19,082 nucleotides of DNA from contig DEBC01000103.1 of assembly GCA_002348365.1 (NCBI GenBank), positions 18,948 through 38,029 on the forward strand, given 5' to 3'. The notes under the pieces are model-generated. The model saw nothing but the letters and a program-made list of their open reading frames with translations, did not search any database and was not told where the DNA came from. This DNA is from Alphaproteobacteria bacterium UBA2966 (GTDB lineage Bacteria > Pseudomonadota > Alphaproteobacteria > UBA2966). The position numbers and the translations under genes were made by a program. Shown in pieces: positions 8,110-14,654 of the stretch (the stretch's first letter is position 1; every line of letters starts with the position of its first letter).

Positions 8110-8277
8110 ACGATGCCGGAGGAATTGTGGCCGGCGGCGGGTGATCCGTGGCCGGATATTCGCCTTCTGGGGCGGGTCACATAGCCGCAGGATGTGTTGG
8201 TAGAGGCCACGGGACCGGTCCAGGACCTAGTTCGAGCCGACAGCAATCTAGCCATGCGCACCATTCAACCCCGCTGA
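8110..8277 (+). pseudogene. In-frame continuation of the lipoprotein-like gene
   Basis: Directly after the TAG at 8107-8109 the same frame goes on with MPEELWPAAGDPWPDIRLLG, is stopped once more by TAG at 8182-8184, and then reads PQDVLVEATGPVQDLVRAD up to a TGA at 8275-8277. The segment DPWPDIRLLGRV resembles DPQWPESFVFLGRI just upstream, so the original protein may have carried two copies of a short repeat. The amino-acid content looks like real coding sequence. The fragment stops 13 bases before the partial tRNA copy. Coding past the stops is inferred from frame and repeat likeness only. Confidence 0.4.
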
Positions 8278-8290
8278 GTGCGCGTATCTG

Positions 8291-8325
8291 GAGACCGCCC
8301 CGTCCGGCCACTCCGGCACCCCTCC
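8291..8325 (-). repeat. Partial tRNA-Ser copy (possible attachment-site remnant)
   Basis: This 35-nt segment matches 6908-6942 of the tRNA-Ser gene at 34 of 35 positions (T at 6921, C at 8304) and in the same orientation, 1383 bp away. It covers the 5' acceptor strand, the D-arm and the 5' side of the anticodon stem, and stops within the anticodon. No 3' half follows, so it cannot be a working tRNA. Recombination between the copies would rebuild a full tRNA and remove 1383 bp. Confidence 0.8.
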
Positions 8326-8441
8326 ACATCGCGACCACCTGGATCGCGCGGTGGCCGCCTCAAAAGCCCAAGGCCCAGTGTGCGACAAGTCCCCGGTGAA
8401 TCGCGGAATCCTGGAAACACCCAAAAACCACAGTTAAATTA

Positions 8442-8469
8442 TTGACTTGGCGCGCCGGGTGGCTATAGT
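8442..8469 (+). promoter_or_regulatory. Sigma70-like promoter of rplU-rpmA
   Basis: TTGACT at 8442-8447 and TATAGT at 8464-8469 are separated by 16 bases, close to the housekeeping consensus. The expected start near 8476 leaves a leader of about 75 bases before rplU. An AT-rich stretch (AGTTAAATTA) lies just upstream. Confidence 0.7.
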
Positions 8470-8477
8470 TCCGGCCG

Positions 8478-8512
8478 CGCGCAAGGGCCTGTCGCAGGGC
8501 CGCGCGTTTTTT
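8478..8512 (+). promoter_or_regulatory. Leader hairpin with T-run before rplU (possible attenuator)
   Basis: CGCGC at 8478-8482 pairs with GCGCG at 8502-8506, and GGCCTG (8486-8491) pairs with CAGGGCC (8495-8501) with one bulged base; six T residues follow at 8507-8512. This is the shape of an intrinsic terminator placed inside the 5' leader, between the promoter and the rplU start. It could allow attenuation or feedback by a ribosomal protein such as L21, which is inference. Confidence 0.5.
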
Positions 8513-8552
8513 GAATTTCTAGGTCATTCGATCACTGGTAGTGGCAGTTTCC

Positions 8553-9191
8553 ATGTACGCAGTCATCAAGACAGGCGGCAAGCAATATCGCGTCGCCAAG
8601 GACGAGGTCATCGCAGTCGAGAAACTCGCAGGCGAGGCGGGCGCGAGTCTCGATCTCGGTGAGGTCCTGATGATCGGCGACGATAAGGGAACGACGATCG
8701 GCAGCCCGTTGATCGAAGGTGCCAGCGTCAGCGCCGAAGTGGTCGAACAGGCCCGCGACGACAAGATCATCGTCTTCAAGAAAAAGCGCCGTAAGAACTA
8801 TCGCCGCAAGAAGGGCCACCGCCAGGACATCACCTTGCTGCGCATCACCGACATCAACGCGCCGGGCGCCAAGCGGGCAGCCAAGTCGGGAGCCAGCAAG
8901 ACGGCCAAGAAGAAGGACGAGGCACCGGCTGAAGCCGCAGAGGACGCGAAAGCGGCGGAGGCCGCTGCGGAGGAAACTGCGGCCGAGGCGCCCAAGGCCA
9001 AGGCAAAGCCCAAGCGGACGACAACCGCCAAGAGCAAGACGGCGGCGAAGCCGAAGGCCGCCGCTTCGAAGACGAAATCCACGGCCGCAAAGACAAAAGC
9101 TTCGGGGTCTAAGACAGCGGCGGAATCAAAGTCGACCGCCACCCGCAGCCGGAAAAAGAAGACCGATAGCGACGACAAAGACAGCTCTTAG
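8553..9191 (+). CDS. rplU: Large ribosomal subunit protein bL21, long C-terminal tail
   Basis: The first 105 or so residues are a standard L21, opening with MYAVIKTGGKQYRV and ending with the rRNA-binding KKRRKNYRRKKGHRQ and LLRITDI. L21 binds 23S rRNA in the large subunit. After it comes a tail of about 105 residues made almost only of Ala, Lys, Glu, Thr and Ser (AKKKDEAPAEAAEDAK, then SKTAAKPKAAASKTKS), probably unstructured; such tails occur in several alphaproteobacteria. The start is the ATG at 8553 because it gives the conserved opening; a GTG at 8541 would add four residues. No strong ribosome binding site is seen. rpmA follows 11 bases after the stop, as in most bacteria. Confidence 0.95.
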   Translation: MYAVIKTGGKQYRVAKDEVIAVEKLAGEAGASLDLGEVLMIGDDKGTTIGSPLIEGASVSAEVVEQARDDKIIVFKKKRRKNYRRKKGHRQDITLLRITDINAPGAKRAAKSGASKTAKKKDEAPAEAAEDAKAAEAAAEETAAEAPKAKAKPKRTTTAKSKTAAKPKAAASKTKSTAAKTKASGSKTAAESKSTATRSRKKKTDSDDKDSS

Positions 9192-9202
9192 GGAGCGATA
9201 GA

Positions 9203-9460
9203 ATGGCTCACAAGAAAGCAGGCGGCAGCTCACGTAACGGCCGCGATTCAGCGGGACGCCGGCTCGGCGTCAAGAAGTACGGCGGTGAGCACGTGATCCC
9301 CGGTAACATCATCATTCGTCAGCGCGGCACCAAGTGGCGCCCCGGCCTGAACGTGGGACTGGGCAAGGACCACACGATCTTCGCCCTGATCGAGGGGAAG
9401 GTCGCCTTCGAGAAGAAAGGGGCGGGACACACATACGTGTCCGTGGAGCCGAACGCCTAG
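9203..9460 (+). CDS. rpmA: Large ribosomal subunit protein bL27
   Basis: An 85-residue L27 of normal length. It opens with MAHKKAGGSSRNGRDS, the flexible N-terminus that reaches the peptidyl transferase centre, followed by GVKKYGGEHVIPGNIIIRQR and GKDHTIFAL, all family signatures. There is no N-terminal extension of the kind that is cleaved in Firmicutes. GGGAGCG lies 7 bases before the ATG. It is co-transcribed with rplU and followed by a strong intrinsic terminator, so the pair forms its own unit. Confidence 0.97.
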   Translation: MAHKKAGGSSRNGRDSAGRRLGVKKYGGEHVIPGNIIIRQRGTKWRPGLNVGLGKDHTIFALIEGKVAFEKKGAGHTYVSVEPNA

Positions 9461-9486
9461 TTGCGTACGCCCGCTGATCTCGTAAC

Positions 9487-9514
9487 AGGGGAATGGCGGG
9501 CCATTCCCCTTTTT
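9487..9514 (+). terminator. Intrinsic terminator after rpmA
   Basis: AGGGGAATGG (9487-9496) and CCATTCCCCT (9501-9510) form a perfect 10-bp stem around a CGGG loop, followed by four more T residues. It closes the rplU-rpmA unit; obgE must then have its own promoter in the short gap to 9560, where TATATC at 9535-9540 is a possible -10 box. Confidence 0.9.
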
Positions 9515-9559
9515 CGTGCCGTGCCGGAATGCGGTATATCGGCCAAACAGACGACCACA

Positions 9560-10609
9560 ATGAAATTTCTCGACCAGGCCAAGATCTACGTGAAAGGTGG
9601 CGACGGCGGGCAGGGCGCCGTCAGCTTCCGCCGCGAGAAGTATGTCGAGTTCGGTGGCCCGGACGGCGGGGACGGTGGCCGTGGCGGTGACGTCGTGGTC
9701 GAAGCCGTCGCCGATCTCAATACCCTGATCGATTACCGCTATCGTCAGCACATCAAGGCGAAAAAGGGCCGGGCCGGTGCCGGTCAGAACCGCACGGGTG
9801 CGGGCGGCAAATCCTCGGAACTGCAGGTTCCTGCCGGCACACAGATATTCGAAGAGGATGGCGAGACCCTCATCGCGGACCTCAAACACGCCGGCGAGCG
9901 CGTCGTCCTCGCGGCAGGCGGTCAGGGTGGTCACGGCAACAGTCATTTCAAGAGCTCTACCAACCAGGCACCGCGCCGCGCGGACCCCGGAACTCCCGGC
10001 CAGGAACGATGGGTGTGGCTGCGGCTCAAACTGATTGCCGATGCGGGCCTGGTAGGGCTGCCCAATGCCGGCAAATCGACCTTCATTTCCGCCGTCAGCG
10101 GCGCCCGCCCCAAGATCGCGGACTATCCCTTCACCACACTGCATCCCAACCTCGGCGTGGTTCGCCGGAGCGATGAGGAATTCGTTCTCGCCGATATTCC
10201 GGGATTGATCGAAGGCGCCCATGAAGGCGCCGGTATCGGTGATCGCTTTCTCGGGCATATCGAGCGCTGCGGCGTACTGCTTCACCTCGTCGATGGAACC
10301 CTGGACGACGTTGCTGACGCGTACCGAACGGTCCGCGCCGAGCTTGAGGCCTATGACCAGCGCCTCGCCGAGAAGCCTGAAATCGTCGCGCTCAACAAGT
10401 GTGATGCCCTCGACGAAGAGTCGATAAACGAAAAGAGAACGGCTCTCGCGGACGCGTCAGGTGCTGATGTATTCGCCCTGTCGGCCGTCTCGGGACACGG
10501 TGTGGACAAGGTGATCGTCGAGTTGCTGCGGAACGTGCAAACCTGGCGCGACATCGAACGTGAAGAGGCGGCCGCCGCGCAGTCCGAATCCGTCGCGTGG
10601 TCGCCATGA
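9560..10609 (+). CDS. obgE: GTPase Obg/CgtA
   Basis: A 349-residue GTPase that binds the large ribosomal subunit late in assembly and links it to growth and stress responses. The glycine-rich Obg fold fills residues 1-158 (VKGGDGGQGAVSFRREKYV, GGPDGGDGGRGGDV). The G domain follows with GLPNAGKST (166-174), the switch region YPFTTLHPNLG, DIPGLIEG (212-219), NKCD (279-282) and SAVSG (308-312). There is no long C-terminal OCT or acidic domain. The ATG at 9560 gives the family's usual MKFLDQAKIYVKGG opening; a longer frame from 9461 would run through the terminator. It ends in an ATGA overlap with proB, so the two are translationally coupled. Confidence 0.97.
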   Translation: MKFLDQAKIYVKGGDGGQGAVSFRREKYVEFGGPDGGDGGRGGDVVVEAVADLNTLIDYRYRQHIKAKKGRAGAGQNRTGAGGKSSELQVPAGTQIFEEDGETLIADLKHAGERVVLAAGGQGGHGNSHFKSSTNQAPRRADPGTPGQERWVWLRLKLIADAGLVGLPNAGKSTFISAVSGARPKIADYPFTTLHPNLGVVRRSDEEFVLADIPGLIEGAHEGAGIGDRFLGHIERCGVLLHLVDGTLDDVADAYRTVRAELEAYDQRLAEKPEIVALNKCDALDEESINEKRTALADASGADVFALSAVSGHGVDKVIVELLRNVQTWRDIEREEAAAAQSESVAWSP

Positions 10610-11754
10610 CAACCCGGCTCAGCAAAGCCCGACGGGTCGTCATCAAGATCGGCTCTTCCCTGCTGGTCAATCCGGAAGGCGGCACGCTCAAGCGGTCCTG
10701 GCTCGAGGCGCTGGCCAAAGACGTCGCGGCGCTGCGGGAACGTGGTCAGGATGTTCTCATTGTCTCATCCGGATCGATCGCGCTGGGCCGCCGGCAGCTG
10801 CAGCTTCAGGAGACGGTCCTGAAGCTCGAAGTGAGCCAGGCCGCGGCCGCCGTGGGCCAGATCCGCCTCGCCCATGCGTACCAGGAAGTGCTCGCCCATC
10901 ACGGAATCAGCACGGCCCAGATCCTTTTGACCAGCGCCGATACCGAGGCTCGGCGGCGATACCTCAACGCGCGAAGCACCATCACGGCCCTGCTACGCCT
11001 CGGCACGGTTCCAGTGATCAACGAGAACGACACTGTCGCCACGGAGGAAATTCGATTTGGTGACAATGATCGACTGGGCGCCCGCGTCGCCGAGATGATC
11101 AGCGCCGACTGTTATGTGCTGCTGTCGGACGTCGCAGGCTTGTTCACCGCGGATCCCCGGGACGACCCGGTGGCGGAATTGATACCGGAAGTCCGCGAAA
11201 TCACGCCGGCCATCGAGGCGCTGGCCGGCAAGGCAGCGAGCGATGACGCACGTGGCGGCATGATCACGAAGATCGAGGCGGCCCGGATCGCGGTATCGGC
11301 AGGCTGTCACGTGCTGATCGCCGACGGCACGGTTGCGCATCCTTTGAAGGCCATCGAGGCCGGCGGTGACGGCACCTGGTTCATCCCGCATGCCAACCCG
11401 CAAACCGCGAGAAAGTTGTGGATTGCGGGCAGTCTACGGCCGGCCGGCCGAATCGTGGTCGACGACGGCGCGGTTTCCGCACTGCACAACGGCAAGAGCC
11501 TGTTACCGGCGGGCGTGCGCGCGGTCGACGGATCCTTCGAGCGAGGCGACTCCGTCATCGTCTGCCGCCAGAACGGCAACGAGGTCGGACGCGGACTGAT
11601 CGCCTATTCGTCCCAGGACGCGCGGCGAATCATGGGGCACAAAAGCCGTGAAATCGAAAATCTGTTGGGATACCGTGGCCGTGACGAGATGATCCATCGT
11701 GACGACCTGGCGTTGACCCGCGACATCGACGACAGCGAAGCGAGGCAAGCATGA
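10606..11754 (+). CDS. proB: Glutamate 5-kinase
   Basis: First enzyme of proline synthesis: phosphorylates glutamate to gamma-glutamyl phosphate with ATP. The 382 residues comprise an amino-acid kinase domain (about 8-262) and a C-terminal PUA domain (about 278-356). Seen motifs are VVIKIGSSLL (11-20), VSSGSIALG (53-61), VINENDTVA (137-145), FGDNDRLGARVAEM (151-164) and the GGMITKIEAA substrate loop (217-226). The ATG at 10606 overlaps the obgE stop as ATGA and is preferred to a GTG at 10597. proA follows through another ATGA overlap, so kinase and reductase are made together, which suits their unstable shared intermediate. Feedback inhibition by proline is known for the family. Confidence 0.96.
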   Translation: MTTRLSKARRVVIKIGSSLLVNPEGGTLKRSWLEALAKDVAALRERGQDVLIVSSGSIALGRRQLQLQETVLKLEVSQAAAAVGQIRLAHAYQEVLAHHGISTAQILLTSADTEARRRYLNARSTITALLRLGTVPVINENDTVATEEIRFGDNDRLGARVAEMISADCYVLLSDVAGLFTADPRDDPVAELIPEVREITPAIEALAGKAASDDARGGMITKIEAARIAVSAGCHVLIADGTVAHPLKAIEAGGDGTWFIPHANPQTARKLWIAGSLRPAGRIVVDDGAVSALHNGKSLLPAGVRAVDGSFERGDSVIVCRQNGNEVGRGLIAYSSQDARRIMGHKSREIENLLGYRGRDEMIHRDDLALTRDIDDSEARQA

Positions 11755-13046
11755 GTGCCATCGAGACAGCCGAGATCACAACACTGGACGAAGATACCGG
11801 CGCCCTGATGACGCGCCTGGGACAGGCCGCCCGCGCGGCCGGTTCCGCCCTCGGGCCTGCATCGACGGAGGCCAAGAATGCCGCCCTCCATGCGGCGGCG
11901 GCGGAAATCCGCGCGCGGTCGGGCGACATACTCGAGGCCAATGCCGCCGACATGACGGCAGCCCGAGAGTCGAACCTCAGCGGTGCCAAGCTCGATCGCC
12001 TCGCCCTGGACGATGCACGAATCGAAGGTATCGCAAAGGGCCTGGAGGACGTGGCTGGCCTTCCCGATCCAGTGGGCGACGTCATGGCCTACTGGACGCG
12101 GCCCAACGGCCTGCGAATTTCCCGTGTCCGCGTTCCGCTGGGCGTGATCGGAATCATTTATGAGTCCCGGCCCAACGTCACTGCGGATGCCGGCGCGTTG
12201 TCACTGAAATCGGGCAATGCCGCCATTTTGCGGGGTGGCTCCGAAAGTCATTATTCTTCCCGCGCCATCCACGAATGCCTGCGGCTCGGCTTGCTGGCCG
12301 CGGATTTGCCCGAGGCCGTCATACAACTGGTTCCGACCAGTGATCGCGTGGCCGTGGGTGAACTGCTGCGATTGCACGAATACGTCGACATCATCGTCCC
12401 GCGGGGAGGGCGCTCGCTGATCGAACGGGTGTTCGAAGATAGTCGCATACCCGTCATCGCCCATCTCGACGGCCTGTGCCACGTCTATGTTCACGGTGAT
12501 GCCGATCTGACCATGGCACGGGACATCGTGCTCAACGCCAAGATGCGGCGAACAGGAATCTGCGGTGCAGCCGAGACGCTGCTGGTGGACAAGTCTGTCG
12601 CCGAGACCCATCTGCCTCCGATCATTGGCGACCTGATCGATGCAGGCTGTGAGGTGCGAGGAGACACGGCAACGCAGTCGCTCGACGGCAGAGTGACGGC
12701 GGCGAGAGAAGAAGACTGGACCACCGAATATCTGGACGCGATCCTTTCGGTCCGGGTCGTCGACGATCTGGATGCCGCGATCCAGCACATCGAGACCTAT
12801 GGATCTCATCACACCGAGTCGATCGTCACAGACGATACCGAAGCTGCCGAGCGCTTTCTCAACGAAGTCGACAGTGCGATATTGCTGCACAACGCCTCCA
12901 CCCAGTTCGCCGACGGGGGCGAATTCGGGATGGGCGCCGAGATCGGTATTTCGACCGGACGTCTCCACGCCCGAGGTCCCGTCGGGGTCGAACAATTGAC
13001 TACCTTCAAATACGTCGTCCACGGCTCGGGTCAGGTCAGGCCTTGA
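11751..13046 (+). CDS. proA: Gamma-glutamyl phosphate reductase
   Basis: Second proline-synthesis enzyme: reduces gamma-glutamyl phosphate to glutamate semialdehyde with NADPH. The 431 residues have an aldehyde-dehydrogenase-like fold. The catalytic cysteine is Cys271 in MRRTGICGAAETLLV; other family marks are GVIGIIYESRPNVTADAGAL (131-150), KSGNAAILRGG, VPRGGRSLIE and HNASTQFADGGEFGMGAEIG near the C-terminus. The first 20 residues are a slightly acidic extension of no clear role. Start ATG overlaps the proB stop (ATGA). The next gene, nadD, begins about 47 bases later. Length and motifs are complete. Confidence 0.97.
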   Translation: MSAIETAEITTLDEDTGALMTRLGQAARAAGSALGPASTEAKNAALHAAAAEIRARSGDILEANAADMTAARESNLSGAKLDRLALDDARIEGIAKGLEDVAGLPDPVGDVMAYWTRPNGLRISRVRVPLGVIGIIYESRPNVTADAGALSLKSGNAAILRGGSESHYSSRAIHECLRLGLLAADLPEAVIQLVPTSDRVAVGELLRLHEYVDIIVPRGGRSLIERVFEDSRIPVIAHLDGLCHVYVHGDADLTMARDIVLNAKMRRTGICGAAETLLVDKSVAETHLPPIIGDLIDAGCEVRGDTATQSLDGRVTAAREEDWTTEYLDAILSVRVVDDLDAAIQHIETYGSHHTESIVTDDTEAAERFLNEVDSAILLHNASTQFADGGEFGMGAEIGISTGRLHARGPVGVEQLTTFKYVVHGSGQVRP

Positions 13047-13092
13047 AGAGCCGGCGGCGGTCACTTCCAGCCGCGTCACCGCGTGGAGGCGC

Positions 13093-13701
13093 ATGAATCC
13101 GAGAACCGGCGACACAGGCCACGGAGCCCGTGGGCCACGTGTGGGCCTCCTCGGCGGATCCTTCAATCCTGCGCATCTGGGTCACAGGCACATCAGCCTG
13201 CTGGCACTCAAGCGCCTCCATCTCGATCAGATCTGGTGGCTGGTCTCGCCACAGAACCCGCTGAAGCCCGTTGAAGGTATGGCGCCTTATGCCGATCGTT
13301 TGGCCTCGGCACGCAAGATTGCGGGAGATCGTCGAATCCACATCAGCGAGGCGGAAGCGGATCTGGGAACACGCTATACCGTCGACACCCTGCGCGGTCT
13401 CCGACAACGCTACCCGCACAATCGATTCGTCTGGATCATGGGTGCCGACAACCTGATCCAGATCACCAAATGGCGCCAGTGGATCGAGATCTTTGAAACC
13501 GTTCCCGTTGCGGTATTCGACCGCCCAACCTATTCTTTTCAGGCACTGGCGGGCACGGCGGCAAAACGCTATGCCCGCTGCAGGTTGAAGGAACATGAGG
13601 GAGGCACCCTGGCTGATCGAGCACCCCCTGCGTGGATCTTCCTCTGGGGTTCGAACGATCCCACCTCGGCAACAGCCTTGCGAGCAACCTCGGGGGCTTG
13701 A
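13093..13701 (+). CDS. nadD: Nicotinate-nucleotide adenylyltransferase
   Basis: Joins ATP and nicotinate mononucleotide to make deamido-NAD in NAD synthesis. The 202-residue protein has the nucleotidyltransferase signature GSFNPAHLGH (22-31), the substrate segment WWLVSPQNPLKP and the C-terminal TSATALR (191-197), which stands for the usual ISxTxxR; its first serine position is Thr. WIMGADNL is also typical. GGAGG lies 4 bases before the ATG. The first 13 residues precede the fold and are variable in the family. The gene sits in the usual place ahead of rsfS. Confidence 0.95.
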   Translation: MNPRTGDTGHGARGPRVGLLGGSFNPAHLGHRHISLLALKRLHLDQIWWLVSPQNPLKPVEGMAPYADRLASARKIAGDRRIHISEAEADLGTRYTVDTLRGLRQRYPHNRFVWIMGADNLIQITKWRQWIEIFETVPVAVFDRPTYSFQALAGTAAKRYARCRLKEHEGGTLADRAPPAWIFLWGSNDPTSATALRATSGA

Positions 13702-13771
13702 TGAAAGAAGGTGGGATCAGGAAGAACGTTAGAGATGCACCATCGAGTTACTTTGCACGGAGGGCAAAACG

Positions 13772-14146
13772 ATAAGCAAAACGGGTAGCGCCGATATTTC
13801 ATCGGCCGAATTGCTGGAACTGGTCAAATCGTCGCTGGAAGATGACAAGGCCATCGATGTTGTCTCTATCGACCTTCGCAACAAGACAATCCTCGCCGAT
13901 TATCTCGTGATCGCCACGGGCCGTTCGCAACGCCACGTGGGCGCCGTCGCCGAGCATCTCGTCGAACGTTTGAAACAAAGCAAGCGCCGTCCCATCGGTG
14001 TCGAGGGCCTGCCGAAGTGCGACTGGGTCTTGATCGACGCCGGTGACGTGATCGCCCATGTCTTCCGACAGGAGGTCCGGGAATTCTACAACCTGGAGAA
14101 AATGTGGTCGGTCGAGTTGCCCGCATCGGAGCAGGCCGCCAGTTAG
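13772..14146 (+). CDS. rsfS: Ribosome silencing factor RsfS, non-canonical start
   Basis: RsfS binds L14 of the large subunit and blocks subunit joining under starvation. The visible protein matches the family: ELLELVKSSLEDDKAIDVV, ADYLVIATGRSQRHVGAVAE, then PKCDWVLIDAGDVIAHVF and REFYNLEKMWS. No ATG, GTG or TTG occurs in this frame between the upstream TAG (13730-13732) and the TTG at 13811. A strong GGAGGG at 13759-13764 sits 7 bases before an ATA at 13772, which gives a 124-residue product; I chose it for the ribosome binding site. The TTG at 13811 would give 111 residues and has no such site, but would still keep the whole fold. rlmH follows 6 bases after the stop. Gene identity is sure, the start is not. 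Confidence 0.9.
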   Translation: MSKTGSADISSAELLELVKSSLEDDKAIDVVSIDLRNKTILADYLVIATGRSQRHVGAVAEHLVERLKQSKRRPIGVEGLPKCDWVLIDAGDVIAHVFRQEVREFYNLEKMWSVELPASEQAAS

Positions 14147-14152
14147 TCCATC

Positions 14153-14614
14153 ATGCGAGTCCTGATCATTGCGGTGGGTCGCGGTAAGCGCGATCCGAGT
14201 GCCTCCCTGTTCGAAGACTATGTCAAACGCCTGCCCTGGCGGACGGAACTGAAGGAGATCGAGACTCGGGGGCGCATAAGCGCCGGAGAACGGCAGGACC
14301 GGGAAGGCAAGCTGGTCCTGGATGCATTGCCCGGCTCGGGTCTGATCGTGGCTCTGGACAGGAGCGGCAAGTCGCTGACCAGTGAGGCCTTCGCCGTGAA
14401 GCTCCAAGACTGGCAGAACCGGAGCCTTCCCGTCGTTTCGTTCCTTATCGGTGGCGCCGACGGCCTCGCGAATTCCATCCTCCAACGCTCGGACGAGGTC
14501 TTATCTTTCGGTGCCATGACCTGGCCGCACATGCTCGCCCGCGTCATGCTTGCGGAACAGCTCTATCGGGCCTCAACCATCCTATCCGGACATCCCTACC
14601 ACCGCGGCCATTGA
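14153..14614 (+). CDS. rlmH: 23S rRNA pseudouridine-1915 N3-methyltransferase RlmH
   Basis: SPOUT methyltransferase that adds a methyl group to a pseudouridine of 23S rRNA helix 69, using S-adenosylmethionine, on assembled ribosomes. It has 153 residues, the usual length. The cofactor-binding knot is seen in FLIGGADG (97-104) and LSFGAMTWPHMLARVMLAEQ (117-136), and the C-terminal STILSGHPYHRGH is the family ending. MRVLIIAVGRGKRD is a typical opening. It lies 6 bases after rsfS, so the two are coupled; gpmI starts about 40 bases later. No strong ribosome binding site is seen before the ATG. Confidence 0.97.
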   Translation: MRVLIIAVGRGKRDPSASLFEDYVKRLPWRTELKEIETRGRISAGERQDREGKLVLDALPGSGLIVALDRSGKSLTSEAFAVKLQDWQNRSLPVVSFLIGGADGLANSILQRSDEVLSFGAMTWPHMLARVMLAEQLYRASTILSGHPYHRGH

Positions 14615-14654
14615 CCCGCCTTTCGAAACCCGCCATGACACCCGATATGGTAAA

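Noticed and set aside
3753..8277. Stop-codon recoding of TAA or TAG as an amino acid in this genome.
   Set aside because: The intact genes end normally with TAA, TAG and TGA, and the two affected genes use different stops; no general reassignment is possible.
9248..10285. 345-codon open frame on the minus strand over rpmA and obgE.
   Set aside because: It is the shadow of two certain genes and crosses the terminator between them; the protein has no recognisable features.
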